A DNA stretch of 7,480 nucleotides from Pseudomonadota bacterium (GTDB lineage Bacteria > Pseudomonadota > Gammaproteobacteria > Burkholderiales > Sulfuriferulaceae): contig JAJYGL010000050.1 in assembly GCA_021790625.1 (NCBI GenBank), positions 1 through 7,480 on the forward strand, in the 5' to 3' direction. The notes under the pieces were generated by a model. That model worked only from the letters and a program-made list of their open reading frames with translations, had not been told where the DNA came from and searched no databases. Shown piece by piece: positions 1-5,559 of this stretch. Both the position numbers and the translations under genes were made by a program. Within the stretch, counting starts at the first letter, position 1. Each line of letters starts with the position of its first letter.

Positions 1-1008
1 CCGGGGCAGCAGAGTTCCACTGAAGATCAGGTGGAGCGGGCTTTGCGGCCAAGACAACTCGCTGATTACGTCGGGCAGGAAAAGACGCGTGGCCAGTTGT
101 CGATTTTTATCGAAGCAGCACGCAAGCGTGGCGAAGCGCTCGATCATGTGTTGTTGTTCGGTCCGCCCGGTTTGGGAAAAACCACGCTGGCGCATATTGT
201 GGCGCGTGAAATGGGCGTCAATTTGCGGCAGACATCGGGTCCCGTGCTGGAGCGGGCAGGTGATCTGGCAGCGTTGCTGACCAATTTGCAACCGAATGAC
301 GTGTTGTTTATTGATGAGATTCACCGATTGAGCCCGGTCGTGGAGGAAATGCTGTATCCGGCACTGGAAGATTTTCAGCTTGATATCATGATTGGCGAGG
401 GGCCATCGGCGCGTTCGGTGAAGCTGGATTTGCCGCCATTTACGCTGGTAGGAGCGACGACACGCGCCGGTATGCTGACCAATCCGTTGCTGGATCGTTT
501 TGGTATTGTGGCACGGTTGGAATTTTATTCTCCGCAGGAGTTGATGCGCATCGTGCAGCGTTCAGCGCAGTTGTTGAATATGCACATTGTTGACGATGGT
601 GCGCTGGAAATTGCTCGCCGTTCACGTGGCACGCCTCGCATTGCCAACCGTCTGTTGCGTCGCGTGCGCGATTATGCCGAGGTGCGCGCCGACGGTCGGG
701 TGACGTCGGCAGTGGCCGACGCAGCATTGTTGATGCTGGATGTCGATGTGGCCGGACTGGATGTGATGGATCGCAAATTGCTGTCTGCTGTTTTGGAGCG
801 TTTTTCCGGCGGGCCGGTTGGCTTGGATAGTCTGGCTGCCGCGATTGGTGAGGCGCGGGACACCATTGAAGATGTGCTGGAGCCATATCTCATTCAGCAG
901 GGCTATTTGCAACGCACACCACGCGGCAGGTTGGCGACAGCGGCAGCGTGGCAGCATTTTGGTTTGACCCGTCCGGCTGACTTGTGGCAGGAAGGTGATT
1001 TGTTGTGA
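1..1008 (+). CDS. ruvB: Holliday junction branch migration ATPase RuvB (5' end outside window)
   Basis: RuvB is the hexameric AAA+ motor that drives branch migration of RuvA-bound Holliday junctions in the cytoplasm during recombinational repair. The frame is open from base 1 and the residues before RALRP resemble the variable N-terminus of the family, so the gene begins upstream; by comparison with E. coli RuvB about nine residues are missing. The GTG at 31 is probably an internal valine. Visible motifs are Walker A (GPPGLGKTT, bases 160-186), Walker B (DVLFIDEIH, from base 298), sensor 1 (GATTRAG, bases 451-471), the DRFGIV segment after it, and RGTPRIANRLLRRVRD leading into the C-terminal winged helix (GGPVGLDSLAAAIGE, EPYLIQQGYLQRTPRGR). 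The C-terminus is complete. ybgC starts within its stop codon. Identification is essentially certain from motif density and length. Confidence 0.98.
   Translation, partial: PGQQSSTEDQVERALRPRQLADYVGQEKTRGQLSIFIEAARKRGEALDHVLLFGPPGLGKTTLAHIVAREMGVNLRQTSGPVLERAGDLAALLTNLQPNDVLFIDEIHRLSPVVEEMLYPALEDFQLDIMIGEGPSARSVKLDLPPFTLVGATTRAGMLTNPLLDRFGIVARLEFYSPQELMRIVQRSAQLLNMHIVDDGALEIARRSRGTPRIANRLLRRVRDYAEVRADGRVTSAVADAALLMLDVDVAGLDVMDRKLLSAVLERFSGGPVGLDSLAAAIGEARDTIEDVLEPYLIQQGYLQRTPRGRLATAAAWQHFGLTRPADLWQEGDLL
989..999 (+). promoter_or_regulatory. Strong ribosome binding site of ybgC
   Basis: AGGAAGGTGAT lies inside the last codons of ruvB, ends 5 nt before the GTG at 1005, and is almost fully complementary to the 16S rRNA 3' end. 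It decides the ybgC start and suggests that ybgC is initiated independently as well as coupled to ruvB translation. Confidence 0.75.
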
Positions 1009-1442
1009 CGGGTGAGCAGGGTTTCGTCTGGCGGATACGGGTATATTTTGAAGATACCGACTCGGCGGGTGTGGTATATCACGCCAATTATCTCAAATTC
1101 ATGGAGCGCGCGCGAACAGAGTGGTTACGTATGCTCGGTGTCGGGCAGGGCGAACTTTCAGATACCGAGGGTGTCCAGTTCGTAGTGCGCGAGGCGCGCC
1201 TGCGCTTGCGTCAACCGGCGCGTTATGATGACGAGTTGGAAATTGTCAGCAGGATGGTGTTGTTACGCCCCATGCGCATGCGGTTTGCGCAACAAGTGCG
1301 CTGCAGAGGGGTGTTGCTGGTGGAAGGTGATGTGGATGTGGTGTGTGTTGATAAAATGACATTTAAACCAGTTGGCATACCTGATAAAATCAGCACGATT
1401 TTACGGCAGCAGTTGTCGGGAGATTTGCTGGAAGATTGGTAA
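1005..1442 (+). CDS. ybgC: Tol-Pal associated acyl-CoA thioesterase YbgC
   Basis: This is a 145-residue hotdog-fold thioesterase of the YbgC/4-hydroxybenzoyl-CoA thioesterase family, a cytoplasmic enzyme that hydrolyses acyl-CoA thioesters. The family is genetically linked to tol-pal and has been connected to phospholipid metabolism. The diagnostic block YFEDTDSAGVVYHANY is at residues 14-29. Asp19 aligns with the catalytic aspartate (Asp18 in E. coli) and His26 lies in the conserved VYH segment. The following helix, FMERARTEWLR, is also typical. Length is close to the E. coli protein (134 residues). The GTG start shares the GTGA overlap with the ruvB stop and has a strong Shine-Dalgarno site. 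A terminator-like hairpin follows, so here ybgC may be transcribed with ruvB more than with tolQ. Identity is secure; the substrate cannot be read from the sequence. Confidence 0.95.
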   Translation: MTGEQGFVWRIRVYFEDTDSAGVVYHANYLKFMERARTEWLRMLGVGQGELSDTEGVQFVVREARLRLRQPARYDDELEIVSRMVLLRPMRMRFAQQVRCRGVLLVEGDVDVVCVDKMTFKPVGIPDKISTILRQQLSGDLLEDW

Positions 1443-1466
1443 AAAGAATCGTGGAAATGTTATGGC

Positions 1467-1503
1467 GAGACGGTGTTCAGAGCGATTGCTTTGAAACCGT
1501 TTT
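1467..1503 (+). terminator. Candidate intrinsic terminator after ybgC
   Basis: Bases 1470-1483 pair with 1488-1500 as a 13-bp stem (one G·U pair, single bulged G at 1475) around the tetraloop GATT. Three more weak pairs (1467-1469 with 1501-1503) extend the base. The 3' side runs into TTTTGTCTGTT, a short, moderately U-rich tail. It starts 24 nt after the ybgC stop, as expected for the end of a ruv-ybgC transcript. The tail is imperfect, so readthrough is likely. The same bases contain the -35 box of the next promoter. Confidence 0.55.
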
Positions 1504-1519
1504 GTCTGTTGATGATAAT
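1491..1519 (+). promoter_or_regulatory. Candidate sigma70-type promoter of tolQ
   Basis: The -35 box TTGAAA (1491-1496) and -10 box GATAAT (1514-1519) are each one base from consensus and are separated by the optimal 17 nt. Transcription would start near 1526-1527, giving a very short leader before the tolQ start. It is the only well-formed promoter I found in the window and the only intergenic gap long enough to expect one. No extended -10 TG is present. Confidence 0.65.
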
Positions 1520-1526
1520 CATCTGA
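1508..1526 (+). promoter_or_regulatory. Fur-box-like palindrome over the tolQ -10 element
   Basis: The perfect 13-bp palindrome GATGAT-A-ATCATC (1511-1523) is centred on base 1517 within the -10 box. Aligned to the 19-bp consensus GATAATGATAATCATTATC it matches 13 positions, with 11 contiguous in the centre. Fur sites typically overlap the promoter in this way and repress with iron. The -10 itself contributes AT-rich matches, so chance remains possible. The tolQRA genes of Pseudomonas aeruginosa are reported to respond to iron and Fur, which makes the idea reasonable. Confidence 0.4.
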
Positions 1527-1550
1527 TTTTATGAAGAAGTGATCGCGCAC

Positions 1551-2237
1551 GTGGATATTGGAATTGTACAAGATACATCGATGTTATCGTTGGTGGCGGA
1601 TGCCAGCCTGCCCGTCAAACTGGTGATGGGTTTGCTGTTGCTGGTATCGCTGGTGTCGTGGTGGCATATTTTTGTCAAGTTGTTTACTTTATGGCGGGCA
1701 AAATCGCGCGCGGCGGAATTTGAACAAGAATTCTGGAATGGCGCGGAAATGAACCGTCTGGCGCAAAAAATCGCTGAAAGTGGTGGTCACGGCGGCGAGA
1801 TGGGGCATATTTTTGAAGCGGGTTTTCGTGAATATACCAAACTGAAAAATCAGGGTATCGACCCGGTTGATATGGTCGCCAGTGCACGGCGTGCCATGCG
1901 TGCCAGTTTTCAGCGCGAGCTCGATGCACTGGAAGAAAACATGTCCTATCTGGCGACAGTGGGCTCGGTGAGTCCTTACGTGGGGTTGTTTGGAACGGTA
2001 TGGGGCATCATGAGTGCATTCCGTAACCTTGCCAATGTCGGGCAGGCGACGCTCGCCAATGTTGCGCCGGGTATTGCCGAGGCGTTGGTCGCTACGGCAA
2101 TGGGCTTGTTTGCTGCCATTCCGGCGGTCGTAGCCTATAACCACTACGCTCGCGACATTGATCAACTGGCAAATCGCTTCGAGAGTTTCATGGAAGACTT
2201 TTCCAATATTCTGCAACGGCAGGCCATCAAACGATGA
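1551..2237 (+). CDS. tolQ: Tol-Pal proton channel subunit TolQ
   Basis: TolQ is the multi-pass inner-membrane subunit (ExbB/MotA-like) that forms the proton-driven motor with TolR and energises TolA. Three membrane segments are visible: residues about 22-42 (VKLVMGLLLLVSLVSWW), 136-160 (TVGSVSPYVGLFGTVWGIMSAF) and 174-195 (AEALVATAMGLFAAIPAVVAYN), with the long cytoplasmic loop between the first two. Conserved threonines face the channel in segments two and three. No ATG start fits well. GTG 1551 gives 228 residues and an N-terminal length closest to E. coli TolQ, with GTGATC (1539-1544), complementary to the 16S end, just upstream. The in-frame GTG at 1539 would add four residues but has purines directly against it. 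The last base of the stop is shared with tolR (ATGA). Function is secure; the exact start is not. Confidence 0.95.
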   Translation: MDIGIVQDTSMLSLVADASLPVKLVMGLLLLVSLVSWWHIFVKLFTLWRAKSRAAEFEQEFWNGAEMNRLAQKIAESGGHGGEMGHIFEAGFREYTKLKNQGIDPVDMVASARRAMRASFQRELDALEENMSYLATVGSVSPYVGLFGTVWGIMSAFRNLANVGQATLANVAPGIAEALVATAMGLFAAIPAVVAYNHYARDIDQLANRFESFMEDFSNILQRQAIKR

Positions 2238-2656
2238 GCGGGCGACGTCAGCGCAGGTTGGTAGCACAAATTAACGTCGTGCCGTACATCGACGTGATGA
2301 TGGTGTTGCTTGTTATTTTTATGGTGACAGCACCTATGATTACGCCCGGGCAGGTGGATTTGCCCAGTGTTGCCAAAGTGCACGATATGTCGATGTTGCC
2401 CGTCAAGGTGACGGTGCACGTCGATGGACATGTGAGCGTGCGGGATACCAGCCATAGCGCGCATGATCAGGACATGAGCGGCAGTGAACTGGCAGACTGG
2501 ATAGCGCAAAAACAGGCGGCCGATCCAGATCAGGCGGTCGTCATCGCCGCAGATAAAAGCGTGCGTTACGAAGCCGTGATGCGGGTGATGAGTATCATGC
2601 AACGTGCGCACGTCAAGAAGTTGGGTTTGTTGGCTGTGTCGGAGCCGCAACATTGA
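2234..2656 (+). CDS. tolR: Tol-Pal motor subunit TolR
   Basis: TolR (ExbD/MotB-like) is a single-pass inner-membrane protein whose periplasmic domain dimerises and can contact peptidoglycan. Its membrane aspartate carries the proton used by the TolQ-TolR motor. The 140-residue product has a basic cytoplasmic start (GRRQRR), the INVVPYIDVMMVLLVIFMV membrane segment at about 13-31 with the key Asp20 (Asp23 in E. coli), then PMITPGQVDLP and a periplasmic domain ending near YEAVMRVMSIMQRAHVKKLGLL, all typical of the family. Length matches E. coli (142 residues). The ATG overlaps the tolQ stop in ATGA and only a weak GGCAGG lies upstream, so translation is probably coupled to tolQ, which would favour balanced subunit amounts. 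Confidence 0.96.
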   Translation: MSGRRQRRLVAQINVVPYIDVMMVLLVIFMVTAPMITPGQVDLPSVAKVHDMSMLPVKVTVHVDGHVSVRDTSHSAHDQDMSGSELADWIAQKQAADPDQAVVIAADKSVRYEAVMRVMSIMQRAHVKKLGLLAVSEPQH

Positions 2657-3633
2657 GTCATCATCCATCTCTGCGCAGTGAACCTCCTTTGCCATGGTCA
2701 GCACGTACCTTGGCTGGTATGCTGGCCATTGTGGTGCACGTTCTGTTTTTTGTTGTGCTGGTGCTGAGTGTGAATTGGCACAGTGAAGATACGGCGCCCG
2801 TTGCGGTAGAGATGTGGTCACCTTCTACGTTGCGGGCGTCAATGGCTGGCGCAGTGCCGCCGACACCTTTGCCTCCCGCACCGCAACCCGTCGTACCGCA
2901 ACCAGCACCGCAACCCGTCGTGCCGCAACCAGCACCAACCCCGCCGTCACCGCCGCAACCTGAACCCGTCCCATCCCAGCGGGAGCTTGCACCAACCCCC
3001 AATCCCGATATCGCGCTGGCGCAAGCGCGTGCCAAGGCAAAACAGGAAAAAGCGGCACAGTTGGCCGACGAGGCGTGGCAACAGGCGCAGCAAGAAAAAC
3101 TGAAAAAGCAGCAGGAGAAGTTGCAACAGGAGAAGTTGCAACAGGAGAAACAACAGCAAGAGAAGCAGCTCGAACTGAAGCGGCAGGCGGCAGTAAAGCA
3201 GGCGCAGCTGAAACAGCAGCGTGTGGCGGCATTGCAGAAGATGTTGGCGCAACAGACGCAATCGGAGTTCCGCTCCCAGTCGGCGTCGGCCTTGACGGGC
3301 GTGCGGCAACAACTGGCTGCCGGGCAGAAAGCCAGTCTCAACGCACGGTTGTTGGCGGAATACCAGAATCGCATCCGGTCGAAGATTCGTAGCCGGATTA
3401 TTTTGCCGGAAAGTTTGTCTGGTAACCCCAAAGCCATTTTTGAGGTAAAGGTGCTCTCGACAGGTGAAGTGGTCGATGTGCAATTGGTGCATTCGAGCGG
3501 GCAACCGGCGTATGATGATGCGGTGCAACGCGCCATCATCAAGGCTTCGCCGTTGCCGATGCCAGCAGATGCAGACCTGGCAAGCCAGTTCCGCGATCTG
3601 CGGCTGGATTTTTCGCCCAGCGATCAGAAATGA
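2653..3633 (+). CDS. tolA: Cell envelope integrity protein TolA
   Basis: TolA is the inner-membrane anchored arm that crosses the periplasm and links the TolQR motor to TolB and Pal. It is also the usual docking point for colicins and filamentous phages. Domain I has one membrane helix (about 20-40) with His29 in the position of the functionally important TonB/TolA helix histidine. A proline-rich stretch (about 69-115) contains two copies of PQPVVPQPA. A charged helical domain rich in K, Q, E and A (about 120-225) contains tandem xQQEK pentapeptides. Domain III (about 232-326) is TonB/TolA-like, with NRIRSKIRSRI, FEVKVLSTGEV and the SSGQPAYDDAVQRAI...PLPMP block. The rare TTG start overlaps the tolR stop (TTGA) and has CGGAG (2640-2644) 8 nt upstream. 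At 326 residues it is shorter than E. coli TolA (421), the difference lying in the helical domain, which varies in length across the family. Confidence 0.95.
   Translation: MSHHPSLRSEPPLPWSARTLAGMLAIVVHVLFFVVLVLSVNWHSEDTAPVAVEMWSPSTLRASMAGAVPPTPLPPAPQPVVPQPAPQPVVPQPAPTPPSPPQPEPVPSQRELAPTPNPDIALAQARAKAKQEKAAQLADEAWQQAQQEKLKKQQEKLQQEKLQQEKQQQEKQLELKRQAAVKQAQLKQQRVAALQKMLAQQTQSEFRSQSASALTGVRQQLAAGQKASLNARLLAEYQNRIRSKIRSRIILPESLSGNPKAIFEVKVLSTGEVVDVQLVHSSGQPAYDDAVQRAIIKASPLPMPADADLASQFRDLRLDFSPSDQK
2881..2934 (+). repeat. 27-bp tandem duplication in the TolA proline-rich region
   Basis: Two head-to-tail 27-bp units (2881-2907 and 2908-2934) differ at a single third-codon base (A at 2895, G at 2922). 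Each encodes PQPVVPQPA (residues 77-85 and 86-94). Near identity at synonymous positions indicates a recent in-frame duplication. Confidence 0.9.
3106..3165 (+). repeat. 15-bp tandem repeats in the TolA helical domain
   Basis: Four 15-bp units encode KQQEK, LQQEK, LQQEK and QQQEK (residues 152-171). The two central units (3121-3135 and 3136-3150) differ only at their last base. Replication slippage in this helical spacer would lengthen or shorten the TolA arm without breaking the frame. Confidence 0.85.
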
Positions 3634-3664
3634 CGGTATCGTGTGGGAGATGGCGCAATTGAAG

Positions 3665-3670
3665 AGGAGA
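3665..3670 (+). promoter_or_regulatory. Ribosome binding site that sets the tolB start
   Basis: AGGAGA lies 5 nt before the TTG at 3676. The upstream in-frame GTG at 3643 has no comparable site and would place an acidic EEET stretch before the signal peptide, so TTG 3676 is preferred. Confidence 0.75.
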
Positions 3671-3675
3671 CAGGT

Positions 3676-4944
3676 TTGATTTCAGGTTGGCGGGTTGGAT
3701 TGTTGATATTGGGATGTGGCACTTCGTGGCTAGCGCAGGCGGCGATGACAATCGATATCACCGGGGGTGAGGCGACCAAAATTCCGGTGGCGATTTCGCC
3801 TTTTGAGGGTGCCGGGCAGCAATATCGGGTGGTGACTGATGTGGTGGCCGCAGATTTGTTGCGCAGCGGCGAATTGAGTCTGGTAGACATCAGTGATTTG
3901 AATCCGCCGCTGGTCGAACCGACCGATGCGCGATTTGGCGTTGCTAAGCAACGTGGCGCCGAGGCGGTGGTGCTGGGCAAGATTGTGCCGGAAAACGATC
4001 ATGAACTGGATGTGCGGTTTCGTCTGATGGATGCCGTGCAGCAGACCCAGATGGCAGGGTATAGTTATACGGCCAATGTCAGTCAATTGCGCACCATCGC
4101 GCACAAGATTGCCGATGTGGTGTATCAGAAATTGACCGGCGTGCCGGGAATTTTTTCTACGCATATCGCTTACATTATGCAGACGGGTTCGGTATATCGT
4201 TTGCAAGTCGCTGATTCTGATGGACAAAATGCGCAGACAGTCTTAAAGTCGACCGAGCCGCTGATGTCGCCGGCTTGGAGCCCTGATGGCAATAAAATGG
4301 CATACGTGTCTTTTGAAAAAGGGCACGCTGTGGTGTATGAGCAGTCGATGGCAACAGGCAAGCGTTTTGTACTGGCCGGTTTTCATGGCAGTAACAGCGC
4401 GCCCGCGTGGAGCCCGGATGGTTCGAAAATCGCGATGGTGCTCACCCGTGATGGGGGGTCGCAGATTTACGTCGTGAGAGCAGATGGATCAGGGTTGACC
4501 CGATTGACATCCGGTGGTGCGATTAATACTGAACCCAATTGGAGCCCAGACGGTAATACGTTGCTGTTTACATCGGATCGTGATGGCTCGCCGCAGATTT
4601 ATTCCATGCCGTCAACAGGTGGACAGCCAACGCGGTTGACGTTCGATAGCAAGTATAATGTTTCGCCGCACTGGAGTCCGGATGGTAAAAGTTTTGTATT
4701 TGTGACGCGTAATGAGGGACAATTCCACATCGCGGTCATGGATGTCGCCAGCGGACAGGTGCAAGTGCTGACAAATGGCGATAATGATGAATCTCCCAGT
4801 TTCGCGCCGAACGGTAAAATGATACTCTATGCTACGCAAATGGGGGATAACGGCGATTTGGCCGTGGTGACGTCCGACGGACAAACCCACGAACAACTCG
4901 TCAACACGGAAGGCTATATGGAAGAACCTGTTTGGGGACGTTGA
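3676..4944 (+). CDS. tolB: Tol-Pal periplasmic beta-propeller protein TolB
   Basis: TolB is the periplasmic protein that binds Pal through its propeller and TolA through its mature N-terminus, shuttling between them during outer-membrane constriction. The TTG start gives 422 residues with a clean signal peptide (basic W-R, hydrophobic VGLLILG, cleavage near AQA-A at residue 22). The mature N-terminus MTIDITGGEATKIPVAI is the TolA-contacting strand region. An N-terminal alpha/beta domain is followed by a C-terminal six-bladed propeller with WSPDG-type motifs. Their Trp codons sit at 4276, 4408, 4540 and 4672, exactly 132 bp (44 residues) apart. A fifth, diverged copy (FAPNG) begins at 4801 and the protein ends in EEPVWGR. 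A longer GTG start at 3643 (433 residues) is possible but would spoil the signal peptide. It follows tolA by 42 nt and the pal leader comes directly after it. Confidence 0.96.
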   Translation: MISGWRVGLLILGCGTSWLAQAAMTIDITGGEATKIPVAISPFEGAGQQYRVVTDVVAADLLRSGELSLVDISDLNPPLVEPTDARFGVAKQRGAEAVVLGKIVPENDHELDVRFRLMDAVQQTQMAGYSYTANVSQLRTIAHKIADVVYQKLTGVPGIFSTHIAYIMQTGSVYRLQVADSDGQNAQTVLKSTEPLMSPAWSPDGNKMAYVSFEKGHAVVYEQSMATGKRFVLAGFHGSNSAPAWSPDGSKIAMVLTRDGGSQIYVVRADGSGLTRLTSGGAINTEPNWSPDGNTLLFTSDRDGSPQIYSMPSTGGQPTRLTFDSKYNVSPHWSPDGKSFVFVTRNEGQFHIAVMDVASGQVQVLTNGDNDESPSFAPNGKMILYATQMGDNGDLAVVTSDGQTHEQLVNTEGYMEEPVWGR

Positions 4945-4980
4945 TTTTTTTGTTGTTCTTTGTTTTTTTTGATGTTTTTT
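4945..4980 (+). promoter_or_regulatory. T-rich leader between tolB and pal
   Basis: 29 of 36 bases are T, in runs of 7, 8 and 6, immediately before the pal Shine-Dalgarno site. No GC-rich hairpin precedes it; only a weak 6-bp pairing of 4922-4927 with 4955-4960 is possible, so it does not look like an intrinsic terminator. An unstructured U-rich leader could bind ribosomal protein S1 and raise pal translation, or serve as a site for RNase E cleavage or Hfq binding. Those roles are inference. Confidence 0.45.
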
Positions 4981-4987
4981 AGGAGAG
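4981..4987 (+). promoter_or_regulatory. Strong ribosome binding site of pal
   Basis: AGGAGAG lies 6 nt before the ATG at 4994. Together with the ATG codon this is the best initiation signal among the tol genes, fitting the abundance expected of Pal. Confidence 0.85.
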
Positions 4988-4993
4988 TACAAA

Positions 4994-5557
4994 ATGAGAA
5001 ATTCGTTGTTGGTTTTATTGATTGCTGGGGTACTGGCCGGTTGTTCGAGTGAAGCAACCAAACCGGATAATTCGCAGGCAGATGCTGCCCGTTTGGCTGC
5101 TGAAAAAGCGGCTGCCGAGAAGGCCGCTGCTGATAAAGCTGCTGCCGAAGCTGCTGCGCGTGCGCAACAACAACAAGTGACCGCTCAACCGATCAATCCA
5201 TTGAATGATCCAAACAGCATTCTGGCGCAACGTAGCGTGTATTTCGCATTTGATAAATCGAATATCACCAGCGAATATCAACCTATGCTGCAAGCCCACG
5301 CTGCTTACCTGGTGGCGCATACGAATGCCAAGGTGCAGTTGCAGGGCAATTGCGACAATCGTGGCAGTGTGGAATACAACTTGGCGTTGGGCCAACGTCG
5401 TGCTGATTCGGTAAAAAATGCGCTGCACCTGTTGAATGTACCAGATGCGCAAATGTCCACGATCAGCTATGGCAAAGAAAAGCCTCGCGCATTGGGTAAC
5501 AACGAAGCTGCCTGGGCACAGAATCGTCGTACCGATATCGTGTATCAAAGCGAGTAA
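4994..5557 (+). CDS. pal: Peptidoglycan-associated outer-membrane lipoprotein Pal
   Basis: Pal is the lipoprotein that anchors the outer membrane to peptidoglycan and cycles on and off TolB. The 187-residue precursor has a short signal peptide ending in the lipobox LAGC, so Cys17 is the lipidated residue. A flexible Ala/Lys/Glu linker (about 29-62, repeating AAAEK-like units) is followed by the OmpA-like domain from about residue 82: VYFAFDKSNI, VQLQGNCDNRGSVEYNLALGQRRADSV and a C-terminal EAAWAQNRRTDIVY. These carry the diaminopimelate-binding Asp121 and downstream arginines. The binding loop reads GNCDNRGS, where GNTDERGS or GHTDERGT is common; Asn122 replaces a usually acidic residue. The ATG has a strong Shine-Dalgarno site. 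cpoB starts two bases after the stop. Confidence 0.97.
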   Translation: MRNSLLVLLIAGVLAGCSSEATKPDNSQADAARLAAEKAAAEKAAADKAAAEAAARAQQQQVTAQPINPLNDPNSILAQRSVYFAFDKSNITSEYQPMLQAHAAYLVAHTNAKVQLQGNCDNRGSVEYNLALGQRRADSVKNALHLLNVPDAQMSTISYGKEKPRALGNNEAAWAQNRRTDIVYQSE

Positions 5558-5559
5558 GT

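Noticed and set aside
31..33. GTG 31 as the true ruvB start
   Set aside because: The frame is open to base 1, the preceding residues fit the RuvB N-terminus, and no ribosome binding site precedes the GTG. The gene is cut by the window edge.
2661..3542. Long reverse-strand open frame (293 codons) opposite tolA, rich in Cys and Ser
   Set aside because: It is the complement of the Gln/Lys/Glu and Pro repeats of tolA. It has low-complexity composition, no recognisable domain and no upstream ribosome binding site, and tolA itself is certain.
3643..3675. GTG 3643 as the tolB start
   Set aside because: It lacks a Shine-Dalgarno site and would put an acidic stretch before the signal peptide; TTG 3676 has AGGAGA at good spacing and gives a normal signal sequence.
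3676..3741. TolB as a lipoprotein because of ILGC in the signal sequence
   Set aside because: Leu at -2 is not canonical, the hydrophobic stretch before Cys14 is too short, and a clear signal peptidase I site (AQA-A) follows. TolB family members are soluble periplasmic proteins.
4636..4659. TTGACG and a perfect TATAAT inside tolB as an internal promoter for pal
   Set aside because: The two boxes are only 12 nt apart, too close for a sigma70 promoter, and no other -35 lies at 15-19 nt. The bases are explained by coding for the propeller (SKYNVSP).
4921..4980. Intrinsic terminator after tolB
   Set aside because: The T runs are striking, but the only possible stem is 6 bp, AU-rich and has a loop of about 27 nt; pal must be expressed downstream.
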